Below the pieces are notes generated by a model. The model searched no databases. It was not told the origin of the DNA and was given only the letters and a program-made list of their open reading frames with translations. DNA of 64,000 nt from Ariolimax columbianus (Eukaryota; Mollusca; Gastropoda; Stylommatophora; Arionidae): assembly GCA_036924085.1 (NCBI GenBank), contig JAVGWX010000004.1, forward strand, positions 81,546,941 through 81,610,940, read 5' to 3'. Both the position numbers and the translations under genes were made by a program. Position 1 is the stretch's first letter. Each line of letters begins with the position of its first letter. Positions 1 through 11,925 of the stretch are shown in pieces.

Positions 1-94
1 AATGTGTATTTAGTGTATGTACAAGGGGGATGGATTAACAAAGTACTTGTTATATTTTCATATGCCATATTACGGTATTTAAATTACTCCTCGT

Positions 95-345
95 CGTAAC
101 ACCAAGGGGAGACAGCGCGGCCTAGGTCGGAAAACACCTGTTTTCACAATCCTAACACACCCAGTTCGAATCCTAGTGTCCAGTTTGGCAGACACAGGAT
201 TTTATCGGTGCGATCACTCCTCCACGTACGGAAAGTAATGGCAACCTACCGTACTGCACACCTGTCAAGAAACTTATGACAGCCAAATAGGTTGGCCATT
301 GTAAGAAGTGACGTTCTGTAAAGGACATGCTACTTATTTTACGTT
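95..345 (+). mobile_element. tRNA-derived SINE, family 3
   Basis: A degraded tRNA-like head (B-box-like GTTCGAATCC near 165) is followed by a conserved body (TTTGGCAGACAC, CCGTACGGAAAGTAATGGC-like, GTAAAGGACATGCTAC). The same body recurs at 1575-1750 and 38715-38945. Confidence 0.75.
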
Positions 346-404
346 TAGTGACACCACTGTCTGCCTCCTTTATAGATCTGGTCTGTCGTTGTTTTGAATG
401 CCCT

Positions 405-735
405 CAATGAGTAAGGTTACTCTTTTGTGCGCCCTGAAAAGGACGTTAAGGGCTGCAGTAACTTTCTGAGCGTGCTGATGAAGGTATACCAGGGTCCTCC
501 AGGTGGTTGTGCTATGCTTGGCTTCATCTGCGTATCACTCACTACTACAGGGACCACACCGATCCCTCGTCAGCCAGGCTGCCATGAAAATAGCTCGTTT
601 CCAGGGAGTGCTACGAGGAAGCCAAGGTGAGGGTCTTGGTCAGTATATTTTGCCCGACCTTGACTAATATTTGACTGATCGGTATATTTTGCCTGACCAG
701 ACGTTAGTCTTCCTCACCATCTGTTCTATTAAATC
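405..735 (+). repeat. Dispersed repeat family 7
   Basis: Starts with TTTTGTGCGCCCTGAAAAGGACGTTAAG-like sequence and ends in GGTGAGGGTCTTGGTCAGTATATTTTGCC-like sequence. Related copies are at 11460, 13875, 32940, 36830, 49700 and 61940. Open frames over it are not genes. Confidence 0.7.
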
Positions 736-745
736 TATATCAATG

Positions 746-1574
746 TACTCCTACCAAACCCATAAGTGCTTAGTCGTCTCTCTGAGTAAATGGTTCCAGT
801 ATCTATCTGTTTGTACACACTCCTGTCCTGTCAGGCACCCCTCCCTAATTATCCTACATTTGATTTTAAAATTCTGCTGTTTGGTTTGCAAGTTAATCAA
901 TTTGTGAACATACAATAGGCGCCTGCTTAGCGTGTTGATAGACCCCTCGTTTTTCATGGCAATCATATAAGGGTTCGACTTCTCTGTTACCAGCACGCTG
1001 CACTCGACCCAGCTGTAAATGGGTACCTGGTTTACTATTAGCGAAGTAAAGGCAGTGAGGAAGGGGGCTGGCTACTACCTCATAAAAAGCTTTTGACTCG
1101 TACAATGGAGCCTTCTAAGACTTCATCTCTGACAGCAATGTCTGCTATTGGGACTACTATTGGGACTACCTTTGCAGTAGGCAGTCAGCGATCGAGCTCA
1201 TAATGTCATCCGTATTCCCACCATGGATGCCTATGATGTATGGACTACATACTCATTCATTGCCATGACCAGAACATTAAATCCTCCAAAGACTTGATGC
1301 CTCTATGTCCCTCTTTTTTGGTGTTCTTTCATAGAGTCGTGGCGTTTATGTGATGGAGAGTTCTCAAGTTCTTTTGTCTTAGCACAGAACTAGTATAGTT
1401 AAGCGTTCTCATGCTCTTTTTATAACATATTGTAGTAGTGTTACCAGTATGTTGGGAATATATCTTTGCATGTAAGAGAAGTGTTCATAGTCTAGGTTAT
1501 CATCACATAGAGCGTATATTCGTTTGTATTTGTGCCAAATATGGTTCTTCCTGTGCGATATGTATATGTGAAAC
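746..1574. other. Unrecognised non-coding stretch
   Basis: Short open frames overlap on both strands without a recognisable protein motif. A CTCGACCCAGCTGTAAATGGGTACC-like piece near 1003-1030 recurs in other repeats here, so part of it is probably old mobile DNA. Confidence 0.4.
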
Positions 1575-1750
1575 ATCCGTTTACCGCACTGGGTACGAAC
1601 CACGCCATGTCCAATTTGGCAGACACCGGGTTCTTTTCTCAATATGATAGCTTATCCACATACGGAAAGTAATGGGAACCTACTATACTCTACACTTGCC
1701 AAGAAACAGCCAAATGGGTTGGCAGTCATAAGAAGCAACATACATATATG
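1575..1750 (+). mobile_element. SINE family 3, partial copy
   Basis: Matches the body of the SINE at 95-345 from TTTGGCAGACAC to the GCCAAATGGGTTGGC segment; the head is decayed. Confidence 0.7.
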
Positions 1751-2479
1751 TACAACCTTATTCCCATAGCTGGAGTAGTCAAAGGGTTTTTCGGCTGAGG
1801 ACTGCGGGCTGCTTTGCCACTGATGTCGCTGCATTGTGTGCTATCATGTTTGTATATTTCACCCCCAACAAAAAAACAACGTATGCCTTAATGGAGATTC
1901 AATTCGCTGCTCACCTTGTCAGCAGGCAGGCATCAAAACCAAACCATCCGACCACACGCTCCTCAATATATAAATAAAATGGATCATAGAACCGATTTCA
2001 TTGCTGAAAGTGCAGACGATAGTGCACAAACTTTATAGCTCCTGCAACAACTCTGAAATTCTCCCCCTGCGACTTTGTCAGGTACCCATTTACAGTTGGG
2101 TCAAATGGGGCAAACAGTCATACTATGCCTTGTCTGAGCATAACATGGTATGAGCCTGGCATGTTGGGGTTGTAAGCAAATCTAATAACCCCTGGGCCAC
2201 ATGCTTACCCATTTATATAAAATGTTGCCATTCATTCTAAAGGCCATTGTAAAATGGCGTATGATACATACACTTTATCTTGTACTTGAAATTTGAATAA
2301 TTTTGCTATGAAATGATGCTATTTTATGATGAATATTTGTGTCCACTTGTCAAGGCTTGTAATTGTTCACTTCTTTTATCACAGATGTTGCCTTTTTGTT
2401 ATTTGACATGCTTTTGCTGATATGATATTATGTTGCAGGCGGTCCTCAAGTTATTAATTTTGGATCTACAACACTTTTT
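1751..2479. other. Unrecognised AT-rich stretch
   Basis: No coding or RNA signal was recognised. Confidence 0.4.
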
Positions 2480-2965
2480 ACAGGCTCACTCCTCAACCTT
2501 CAACAGTCATTATGAAGATAGACGCATTATTAATTAGAAGTTAAATGAAAAGAGTATTTTTCATGAATAGTTCTGTTTTTGGCCTTTTAGTCCATGGTTA
2601 TCTTACATCTCTTCAACTCCAATGCAAACTCACTTCTATTCTGTGTCTCTGTAATGTGGGGAACAACAAAGACCACTGGGTAAAATGTTCATATTTTGAT
2701 CAGTGGGTGCCTGTAGAATAATTGGATTGAAATAGTTTGGGGTCGAAGATGCAGCAGTGAATGAACTGTCTGCGAACCAAAGTTGACCAAGACCATATTT
2801 TGCCTCAAAAGTAATGGCACTGGAAATGGTCTGCACTCGTGTAGTTTGACTAAGATAATTGGGATTGAAGAGGGAAGGCAAACCGGTTCTAAAAATGATG
2901 TGTTGGGCAAAGGTGCAGATATCGCTCCACTATAAACTACAATGCAACTTCCTTTTTAGCACAAA
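2480..2965 (+). repeat. Repeat family 6 copy with shared flank
   Basis: GATGCAGCAGTGAATGA, then an ACCAAGACC, a GGGATTGAAGAGGGAAGGCAA-like and a GTGCAGATATCG segment, are diagnostic of family 6. Here and at 5545-5885 the similarity extends more than 150 bases upstream, so the mobile unit or a segmental duplication is longer than the common core. Confidence 0.65.
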
Positions 2966-3704
2966 TGCCAGAATGTGAAATGGTATGCAGATAATACGAA
3001 TGCTTGATTTAGCCCAGAATTTTCTGGTAAAATTAAAATTAGTGTATAACATACACCATGATTTTATTTTAGGAGATATTTGTTAAACTGAAAGTATGGG
3101 TAATAACAAACAGAAATAGGTATGAATTTTCCAAATTTGAGGTATTTTGAACTCTATTGTCATCACTCTCAGTAGAAAACATGGCACATTCAATTTCACA
3201 TCATTGTCACTGTCACATTGTGACAAACTTTCCAATGTAGGTTACTTTCAGGATTGAATGTGACAATTTTTAGTACTCACGTATAATACACATGCAAGTT
3301 TTTGCGGAACAAAATGCTATTATACGTGAGATTTTAGGGCATATGCCGATTGGATATGCATGAGTTGATAAAGAGAAATAGTGTTTTGAGGTACAACAGT
3401 GTTTTAGTTAACCATATCTGGTCTAGAGCTGAATTTGTCAAAAAAGATACAGGATCGCCTGTATGATTGTTTCAAATACTAGTATTATTATTGGTTATTA
3501 ATTTTGTAAGGGTAAAATTGATTTTGATTTGGTGGTCTTTCTGTCATCCTGACTGCAGACCACCATAAACATATGTCTCTGCCACATACTTCGTGTTTGG
3601 TGGTCAAATGTAAGAATGAACAACAAACTTGTAGAAGAGAACAGGACAGATATTACTATTAGATATTAAGGAGAGGATAGTGGAGGTGGATTAGGATAAA
3701 GTAA
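2966..3704. other. Unrecognised AT-rich stretch with a small hairpin
   Basis: No gene is seen. A perfect 12-bp inverted repeat (CTCACGTATAAT at 3276-3287; its complement at 3319-3330) could form a small stem. Confidence 0.4.
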
Positions 3705-3965
3705 AGTATCCCATAGCATTACTGCCGTAGGGGTGTGAGGTGTTAGCGATCTCACATTTCAAAGGCTCGGCTATATGAGGGCGGTAGCCATCTCCTCTCC
3801 CTCGCCGCTTTTACTTCCCGGACTGAACCGGTACCCATTTAAGGCTGGGTCGACCCGGGAACCATTGCGGTCTGAAAAAAACATTACCGCCTCAACTGGG
3901 GAATGAACCCAGGACCACTCAGATGCGAAGCCAGAGCGCTAACCACTGCGCTACGCGGCTCCACT
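3705..3965 (-). mobile_element. tRNA-derived SINE, family 2
   Basis: On the minus strand: AGCCGCGTAGCGCAGTGGTTAGCGC-like head (A box), a GTCCTGGGTTCATTCCC-like B box, then a body ending in the ATGCTATGGG-like segment. A nearly complete sister lies at 33962-34215 on the other strand. Confidence 0.85.
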
Positions 3966-3984
3966 CTCATAAAGTAGAGTTGGA

Positions 3985-4130
3985 CAGGACACAACCTCAG
4001 AATGTAGAGATGGGTAGGACACATCAGAATGTCGAGATGGGTAGGACACAACATCAGAATGTCGAGATGGGTAGGACACAACATCAGAATGTCGAGATGG
4101 GTGAAGGAAAAAAAACGCATCCTCCGATAA
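3985..4130. repeat. 30-bp tandem repeat, about 4 units
   Basis: Unit GTCGAGATGGGTAGGACACA plus 10 bases. It starts just outside the tRNA-like head of the SINE at 3705-3965. The reading frames through it are repeat artefacts. Confidence 0.85.
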
Positions 4131-4221
4131 TAGAGATGGGGAGGATACATACTCTGCAAGAATCTCCCAGGAGGTGACATCATTAAAGCTTTTTAAGGAG
4201 TCTGCAGCATTTCTTGCGTCT

Positions 4222-4239
4222 CCCCCCCCCCCCCCCCCC
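4222..4239. repeat. Poly-C tract (18 C)
   Basis: Uninterrupted run of C. The true length may differ from the assembly because of slippage. Confidence 0.9.
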
Positions 4240-4564
4240 AATTATCCCAGAGAAGAACGTCTGTCTGTTCTGAGCTTACCAAGCGACTGCTTGAGGAGGA
4301 GGTCATTGGGCATGTGAACAACTTGTCTTATTCATCTTATCTGGGCTCTTTGCAGAAGTGTATGAATGCCACACAGGTTTTTGACCTGTTCAGGATTTCA
4401 AAGTTAGGTACTTTGTCCTGTCATCTAATTCTGAGCAGAATATGCATTATTTAGAAAGTATCCATTGCAGCATTATGTTAAAAAGGAAATTATACAGATT
4501 GAATCACATCTAGTGGTCTGTATTTTTTTTAAAGCGTCTATGAGGGGAGCAATAATTTGAGAAA

Positions 4565-4880
4565 CACTGATAGTATATTATTAGACTATAACAAGTTTTT
4601 CAAAATAAAACTGCCTACAAGAACAAGAGGGCACAGCTACAAATTAATTAAAGAAAGGCTCAGATTATATATGAGGAAATATTTTTTTGTCAGAGAGTGG
4701 TAAATACATGGAATGCATTACCACAGAAATAGTTGAGGCAGGGTCAGTTAATGCATTCGAGAATATATTGGATGCGCATATTTTTTAGATCAAGGAAATG
4801 TAAATGAAACTGGTTGTATGCAGACTCTATAGAGTCTTCTAAATCAGTATAAAGACGTTAAGTTATGGGAGGGGTTGGTG
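4565..4880 (+). mobile_element. CR1/L2-like LINE, 3' end of ORF2 and 3' UTR
   Basis: Translates in pieces to LPTRTRGHSYKLIKERLR and similar, the conserved tail of CR1-group ORF2, then a 3' UTR ending near AGTATAAAGACGTTAAGTTATG. Related ends are at 15000, 43600 and 56900. Confidence 0.75.
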
Positions 4881-5544
4881 ATGGTTCAGCCCCTCTCAGT
4901 AAATGGCAAGAACTCATCTGGCATAAGCTTAGTGTGATAGAAAATAAACCTGTGCTGAACCAGAGTTTTTAACCTGTACCCCCTTGGACTAAAGACCTGT
5001 ACTCACACCATTGAACCACCTGCTCCTCATTGGCATCCATACCCTTGAATAACTGATGAAAGTGACAGAGCATCTATGTCTCCCCCCATGAGTGCAGTGA
5101 TGTATTTTTCTTCCGAACATACATGGACAATATATGAAACCGTAAATGAATTGGCAATACCTCAGGGCCAACCATTTTTCATTTGACACAGTCATATGTT
5201 CACTCATTTTATATAGTTGTATTTGCACGTATGAAATTGTTTTTGACCAATTTCTATTATATTGTTGTTATTGATTTCCAGTTTTCATCATCATACCCTT
5301 TCAGCTCCCTGTAGAGCACATGTACTACATGCCAAGATCTCTAATTGTTTACCTGTCCTTATAAGTTTTGTGACTTATAGTTTCTATAGAATGGGGTAGA
5401 CGGCCTCGTGCCTGGCAAGTTACTATTCTTTGCTCCCCTTTTGGGCCCTAGTAACACATGTTTGATAACAGACCAACTAATTTTCATATTTAAAAAAAAA
5501 AAACTGCAAATTTGGTTCCATGTAAAATATAAAGCCTCAAAGGC
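4881..5544. other. Unrecognised stretch
   Basis: No motif recognised; poly-A run near 5492. Confidence 0.4.
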
Positions 5545-5884
5545 ATTTAGTTATTAAAATTTAAATGTAAAGAGTATTTTTTATGAGCAATTCTGTGTTT
5601 GGTTAGCCTAGGCCTCTTCAACTCCAATGCAAAATCAATCCTATTGTATGTCTCTGTAATGTGGGGATCAACGAAGACCACAGCAAAAAAGGTTCATATT
5701 TTCATCAATGGGTGGCTATAGAATAATGGGATTGAAATAGTTTGGGGTCGAAGATGCAGCAGTGAGTGATCTGTCCGCGAACCATAGTTGACCAAGACCC
5801 TATTTCACCTTTAGCTACTGGTGGTAACCCTGATCCGGTTAGAGCGCCAGGAAACTGGAACAGTGGGTAAAGCAGGAAGTGCAG
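5545..5884 (+). repeat. Repeat family 6 copy truncated by a SINE
   Basis: Parallels 2480-2850 base for base over long stretches, then stops where the family 1 SINE begins at about 5885. Confidence 0.65.
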
Positions 5885-6145
5885 TCTAAATATTTTTTGG
5901 GGGATGACGTGGCGTAGTGGGTAAGGGACACGGTTCACAATTCGAAGGTGCTGGTTTCGCTCCCCAATCACAGCACCGGCTGTTACCTCGGGGAAGCAAA
6001 CCTTTAGAAAATGCAGCAGAATGCAGACCCTTACATAAAATGTATGCCGAAGTTGAATGCGCTGGGCCGACAGGTGCAAAATAAAAACATAGTGCAATGC
6101 ACACTGCCTTGGGGAATAGATAAATAAGGCGAACGTAAAAATAAA
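5885..6145 (+). mobile_element. tRNA-derived SINE, family 1
   Basis: GGGATGACGTGGCGTAGTGG head (A box), GGTTTCGCTCCCC B box, body GGGAAGCAAACC..., and 3' end GGGGAATAGATAAATAAGGC. The best full copy for comparison is at 11672-11925. Confidence 0.88.
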
Positions 6146-6149
6146 AATG

Positions 6150-6785
6150 CACCAAATACCATGGAGATGACAGATACTACCAACTGTCCAAAAAAGACCA
6201 AGTTATCACACTACATCTCTGATACAGAGATGAACTAGCCACAACTGAATGTACACCAAATTCAAGATAGGTACCACCGGCCAGTGCAACTACAGCCTGG
6301 CAAACACGACATCATCACATGTACTTCAGGACTGGCCCAGCACACAAATCTACTTTCGTCTTCATCGGTGTTCGTCCTGTAAAGGGCAGTGTGTCGTAGT
6401 TTACAGTGAGTCTGAATATCTGTGCCTTTGGACCCAACACAACAGGTTTCACTGGGTACCTGGTTTACCTTCTCGCTGTGATCCCTCTTGGTCAGACTAC
6501 ACTAGTGCAGCTCATTTTCAGGGCCACCGCTGGGAGGCAGAATAGGGTCTTCGTCAGCTCTGGTTTGCCGACCCTGTAACAAGCAGCCAGCTACGAGTTG
6601 CTGACTGCTGTCAGTTCATTCACTGTGCTGCATTTTCAGCCCCCACTTACAGATCTGATAAGGATGTGGCCAGCTTCCCTCAAGGAGAAACTGAAGCGGT
6701 ATTGAGACCCTGAAAAAGGCAGCAGAGTTTCTTGAAGAATCTGGAGTTCCGGTCTAAATGATCACAGAAGAAGAATAATACGCTC
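6150..6785 (+). mobile_element. RNase H-type LINE 3' remnant split by a nested repeat
   Basis: The left part encodes the Cys-His tail (TTGQCNYSLAN..SHVLQDW), and the right part (6640-6785) encodes the WPASLKEKLKRY-like end followed by a GAAGAAGAATAA tail. Between them a family 6 repeat (6370-6635) interrupts the frame, so the LINE is older. Confidence 0.65.
6370..6635 (-). repeat. Repeat family 6 nested inside a LINE
   Basis: The reverse complement reads AAATGCAGCACAGTGAATGA and GGCTGCTTG.. as in other family 6 copies. Confidence 0.65.
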
Positions 6786-7204
6786 GTATAAAGCTGTAGA
6801 ATTTTCTTGTACAACTTTCACACGCGCCCTCATGGTGAGGCCCTTCCATTGCACTTTGGTTGGGCTAGCTTCTGAGGGCGCACAAACCTAGCATAGGTAC
6901 ATACAGACGCACACATGCATCCAAGCACTGGTTTATGCGTCCTGATATCGCCCAATGGACTATGGTCTGGGGTGGAAAATGGCGCCAGTAGAAACTAGTG
7001 AGGCAAACATCTAAGCAAAAAAAAAAAAAAAAGCCATCACATTTACAGCAGACTTCATCTGTGTTCTTATCATCACATTTAATGCAAACATGTCTTCATA
7101 CTTTTGCTGATTCCAATTCTGATTTTGGAAACAGCCTCCGCCACAGTCATAGCCAGGCATTACTGGATATCTTGGTACCATCGTCTTCTTGGTCTATTCC
7201 TGCT
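6786..7204. other. Unrecognised stretch
   Basis: Contains A and T homopolymers (a 16-base A run near 7018) but no recognised element. Confidence 0.4.
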
Positions 7205-7445
7205 TCTTTTGCCTAGCACCACGTTCCTGCTCTGTCATCTCATGCGCCCTGCTCTACTCAAACCTCGTTGATGTTGAAACTTTGCAGTCTGTGGGTTGCT
7301 TCTTCATCTATTTCGGTGTCCTCATCCAACAGATGGTCGTTAATTGATTTCAAAATGTTGCTCCTATCCATCACTAACATGCTCATGATGGGAGCTTGTG
7401 AAGCCAAGATGTCGGCTCTTTCGTTGTCCTGAACCCCCAGCATGA
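7205..7445 (-). mobile_element. LINE tail fragment (NERAD-motif family)
   Basis: The minus strand encodes GVQDNERADILAS, the C-terminal helix of an RNase H-like domain, then MDRSNILKSINDHLLDEDTE. It is paralogous to 30951-31083 and carries a single copy (about 7218-7244) of the unit that became the 28-bp minisatellite at 29990-30950. Confidence 0.65.
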
Positions 7446-8272
7446 GCAGGACAGTAGATTCATGTCAACCCCTGGAGGTTGCTATGTACTCGTGCCTCTT
7501 CCATCCTTTCTGTACCTTCTCAAGTACAGCTTGTGTCAGTCACGATGATTGCCCTTGTTAAAGGGATCTCAGTTAGCCATCTTAATGCTTAAGTCAGTGC
7601 TTCCATCTTCATTCTCAAACTGGAGGTTATTGACGTGCGTGCCTCACTTCACTAGCTGAGAAGCTCCAGTCTGATCATGTGAGTGAATCATGTAAGATCT
7701 GACACTGTGACTGGCGCTTCAATTTCATAAGCAACCCTCTCGTCCTGAGCTGCCTTGTCCCAGTGGCAAGACATGTTAACTGAGACGACTGAAGTTAGCC
7801 CAGGATGCAGACTTACTAGGCATGGGTATTGAGTAGGAATCATTATTTTTCTAATTTTACCCGGACAATGGCTCTTTTCTATTTTAAACTGCCAATTGTT
7901 TGTTTACTTGCACATCGAGTACACAGGACCTCGGAGTTTATCATCCATCTCCGATAGGACTACATTACACCTCCTTTTGAGGCGAGAGCTGATAAACAGA
8001 AACAACTAGGCAGACTGTCCTCCATCTTTCTTTCATGTTGCATATTCAAGGCCCGCCCAACTTTAGCATAATTCAATGACTGCGTCATCTGGCTAAAAAA
8101 AAAACAATTCCCACTATCTTGGTATAGAAAAGTTCTAGCATGTGACTGCCTATTCTTACCTCGCATTAAGAGCCCACATGGGGGAGTCCCATACTATTAG
8201 AGCTAAAAGGGAAGAAAGACAGTAGCAAATATTATGCCTGGACTCCATTCTTGTAAACACAATCCTCTAGTT
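7446..8272. other. Unrecognised stretch
   Basis: No gene or classified repeat was seen; part (7840-7960) resembles the 3' side of SINE family 4 (CCCGGACAATGGCT...). Confidence 0.35.
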
Positions 8273-8528
8273 CAGTGTTTCCCAATCTTTTTACACTCGC
8301 TGACCGGTGAAAATTGTTTGTGGACAGGTGAAAATAGGGAAAAAAATTTCGCGGAGCGCTCAGACAGAAAAAAATACTGTTATTTATAAAATATTTTTTT
8401 TATTAGTAGTTAAAGCTAATATTATAAAATGAAAATTCTATAGCCATTTCAAATAACCAGAATTAGAGCAGTAAATAGATAAGGGGGTTCAGGAGAAATT
8501 TCTGCGGACCGGCAGTTAGGAATCACTG
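8273..8528. mobile_element. hAT-type MITE
   Basis: Begins CAGTGTTTCCCAATC and ends GGAATCACTG, imperfect terminal inverted repeats of hAT type with GACCGG/CCGGTC just inside. The flanking 8-bp sites CTCTAGTT and ATCTAGTT match in 7 of 8. No coding capacity. Confidence 0.85.
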
Positions 8529-9199
8529 ATCTAGTTCATAATTAATCAGAGCCCATTGGTCCTCTCGGTTCATAAACCACATCTCACCAGCCCTGAGCTA
8601 TTCTTTGCTGCCTCTCTCCAGGTAGGGAAGTCCTTCAGCAGACTTAAACGCTGGTCAGGAATGAAGTGTTAGAGACCAGTATACTAAGCCTCAGCTTGTG
8701 AAGTGAGGTCTACCTCTTTCTCTACCCTTGAGAATTCCATGAGAGAGCATGCCTGGCTATGTTAGACAATGCCATTTTCATCGTATCATCCTTTTTTCTT
8801 CTCTTATTAATTTGTTGTTCCGGTGGCTTGTGTTGTCTTCATTCCTCACTATGTCCTGCCACTATATACCCATTATCCTTCTGTTAACAAAGGACTGGAG
8901 GCACCTCCATTGTTCTCCACAGTTCATACAACAGCACCGACTTGATACTAGTGTTGGATTCTAACTTTAGTTACATGTTACAAAATTCTCTAAAGGTCAC
9001 ACTAATCCAGTTCTTTCCAGCCTGGGTACAGCTCAGGTGGGTTTTTAAAAAATTTTTTAATTATACAATGCTTTGAATTTATTATTTCTATGCTTTTTTT
9101 TATGTTGTTATATTTGCTCCCTTTTTGTTTTTGAACCCCATGTTTCAGTCCATTAATGTTTATGTAGCCATGCACTTATAATAAACATGTTTTGTACAG
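8529..9199. other. Unrecognised stretch
   Basis: T-rich near 9040-9130; nothing identified. Confidence 0.4.
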
Positions 9200-9425
9200 A
9201 CCATGTTTTCTTGGTTATTGTTTGTAATATTTTTTCTTTGGTAGCAGGTTACAGTGGCTCTTCTTACACCAAAGGGCCACTTGAGAAGGTGGATCAGAGT
9301 CATCCTGGTTGTAGTGCATTGCATGGTTTCTTGGTTAAGCTCACTACTATGAGCGGCCAAATATGCAGCACAGTGAATGAGCTCACAGCACCCCATCCAT
9401 CTCTTCCTTCCACATCTCACCCGCT
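9200..9425 (+). repeat. Repeat family 6, 5' part
   Basis: Contains the ATGCAGCACAGTGAATGAGC core on the plus strand and an inverted-looking GCCACTTGAG segment. Confidence 0.45.
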
Positions 9426-9429
9426 AAAT

Positions 9430-10580
9430 TTACCTATCTCTTACTCCTTTAAACAGCTCATCTCTCTTTCACCTTCTATCACCCAGTGGTGCATATGCCA
9501 TCAACCAACCCTCGCCAAGCAGCTCTCTCCTGTGCAATCTTTTCCACTTCCTTCCAGCTTTTTCCTGTTTTCTTTACTTCCGCCTCCAGATCTCATTTCC
9601 ATGTATTCCTTGGTCTACATATGCCTGTCCTTCCCTGGAGGTTCCATGACAGAGATTGCCTGGTGATACTGGCCTGGGGCTTTCTTAATGTATGACCCAT
9701 CCATCTCCACTTTCTTCCTAAGATTTCCTGTTTCAATTTACCTTCTCCCACAGTCTGTCATTTGTAACTTTGTCAAACCATTTTATACCAAGAATCTTTC
9801 TCAGGCATCTGTTGACAAAACCCTGCAGTCTCTTGTCCATCCTCCACATTTCCACTTCATACAGCAGGACTGGATTCACATTTTAATTGAAAATCCTTAT
9901 TTTTGTCTTCCTTCTTATTTCCTTAGAGTTCCAAAGGGTTTCGACATTCCGGATGCAACTCTTGCTTTTTGCATCCTTGTTTTTATATCCTCGCCTATCC
10001 CTCCTTCCTAGGTAAGTAGATACCTCTTCCAGCGGTGTTCCTCTCAGCCTGATTGGTTCTGTTTTTGCTGCATTGGCCCTAATAATTTTTGTCTTTACCT
10101 CAAGGATCTTCAAACCTGACTTGTTTAGATGTATAATCCAGTCTATCCAGTTTCCTTTGCATTTGGCTGTGGGACAGAAGGGGCTATATCATCCGCAAAA
10201 TCCAGATCCTCTAGCTGTTTATTCAAGGTCCACTGGATTCTATTTCTCTCATTTGTTGTTACTTTCATAATCCAGTCCACTGCCAGGATGAACAGGAAAT
10301 GCGACAGCACAAACAGCCCATCACAAGCCCATTCTCCCGGCCACACTCCAGCTCTTCCTCATCACCAACCTGACCGTCTTCTTTCCTCCTCCCCCGAATC
10401 TAAACTCATCCATGCTTGTTTCAGATTCAGAACTGTGTCAATGTCTTTCATAATTATCCCAGGCAGAGCCTTGTAGTGTAGTGCCTGGCGCCATTTCAAC
10501 CCAATTATGACATTAGCGGATTCGATCAGGCAATCAAATCTCCCATGCAAACATTTGAAATACTGACAGACATACATTTG
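9430..10580 (-). mobile_element. LINE with RTE-like reverse transcriptase, 3' half, decayed
   Basis: The minus strand carries the RT core LSHFLFILAVDWIMK and LEDLDFADDI (the F-ADD variant of the YADD catalytic motif), then RLRGTPLEEVSTYLG and WNSKEIRRKTKIRIFN, then a decayed C-terminal region near 9700-9850. Frameshifts and stops make it inactive. A second copy of its C-terminal part lies at 50450-50830. Confidence 0.8.
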
Positions 10581-11459
10581 AGAAATAATTAGATAGATGA
10601 AATAGACAAAATTTAAATATTTAATAAATAATTCAAAGTCAACTGACTATGTCTAGTGAAGTGGTCACTGACATAGCTCACAACCCAAATATGCATAAGT
10701 TCCTATTGTGAATAAGGTAGTGTCATAATAAACATTAAACTCAAAATAAATAGCGAGCTGAAGTTTGATGCACTAGAGGTGCAAAACACACTGCAGCTTA
10801 GGAACACCATATCTCCCACGTCAGCCCATCTGAAACTCAATCATTTGCCAAATCTCCAAAGTCATGCTCAAACACTCCTTAACATCTTGGTGCCATCACC
10901 AATATGGTCTGCTTCTGCCCAGCACAATTCATTCCATTACTGTTCTCTTCAGGCTGTTGTGTCTTTTGATGTGGCCAAAGTATTTCAATTTTCTGTTCAT
11001 TATGAAATTCATGAACCAGTTCTTCTCTATGCCCATCTCTTGTCAAATGTCTGCATTCTTTTTTTTTTTTATCTATGTCTTTAATATAGGGGGGAAGACA
11101 TTTTCATTACATTCATTATTGTTTTTGTCTGTCCCATCCTTGATAAATAACTTCCAAGTTGAAATATTGATTTAGCTTATAAAAATGTGAAACTGCCTCT
11201 TTATTCCCTATGAGCATCTGAGTAGCAGAGTTATAGCGTTTAATTCTCACAGCAAAGGCATCAAGTTTGATCCCAGTTATCGGCACACTCCAGTTGACTC
11301 AGCTGAAAATTGTTACTTGGTTTACTGTTGTTGAAGAAGGGAACTGATCAACCCCACCTTATCATAAATGTTTAGGAGGTTTCCAACACTACATCCCTGA
11401 CTGCTGTGGGACTACACTAACATTGAGTTATAATTACCTAATATCAATCGGAGTGAAGA
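10581..11459. other. Unrecognised stretch
   Basis: No conserved motif; short plus-strand frames (10779-11175) overlap LINE-like wording but lack a domain. Confidence 0.35.
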
Positions 11460-11640
11460 GTAATCCAGGTCATATGAAACATACTGATCAAGATCCCCCA
11501 TCTCACAACCTCGTTCATGGTCCTGGAAATAGACTGCCGCAACAGTCCGCCAAACAAGGTGGAAAACGACACAGCAATCCCAATAGTGGGAAGCCTCACT
11601 GTAACCCACTACTAAGGAGTTAACTCAGTACGAGTATCTT
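11460..11640 (-). repeat. Repeat family 7, partial
   Basis: AAACATACTGATCAAGATCC and GGTCCTGGAAATAGACTG resemble the family copies at 13875 and 49700. Confidence 0.55.
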
Positions 11641-11671
11641 CAAACGACAACCTAATATCAATTGTCAAGTC

Positions 11672-11925
11672 AGGGGACGGCGTGGCCTAGTGGTTAAGTG
11701 GCACAGCTCATAATCCGAAGGTGCTGGGTTCGATCCCCATCACAGCACCGGCCGTTACCCTAGGGAAGCAAACCCTTAGAAAATACAGGAGGAAGCAGAC
11801 CCTTTCATAAAATGCTTGCTGAAGTCGGATGCACTGGGCTGACAGGCGCAAAATAAAAACCACAGTGCAACGCACACTGCCTTGGGGATTAGAGAAATAA
11901 GGCGAACGCTAAAATAAAATTAGCA
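11672..11925 (+). mobile_element. tRNA-derived SINE, family 1 (best copy)
   Basis: Pol III A box TGGCCTAGTGGTTAAG near 11688 and B box GGTTCGATCCC near 11728, CAGCACCGGCCGTTACCC, the body, and GGGGATTAGAGAAATAAGGC at the 3' end. Confidence 0.92.

Noticed and set aside
9187..9666. A plus-strand 159-codon open frame with a hydrophobic stretch
   Set aside because: It overlaps a family 6 repeat and the antisense of an RTE-like LINE; no coherent domain.
11672..11790. A functional tRNA gene at the tRNA-like A and B boxes (also 5885, 23160, 33962, 48765)
   Set aside because: The acceptor stem and anticodon arm do not pair properly, and each is followed by the same SINE body.
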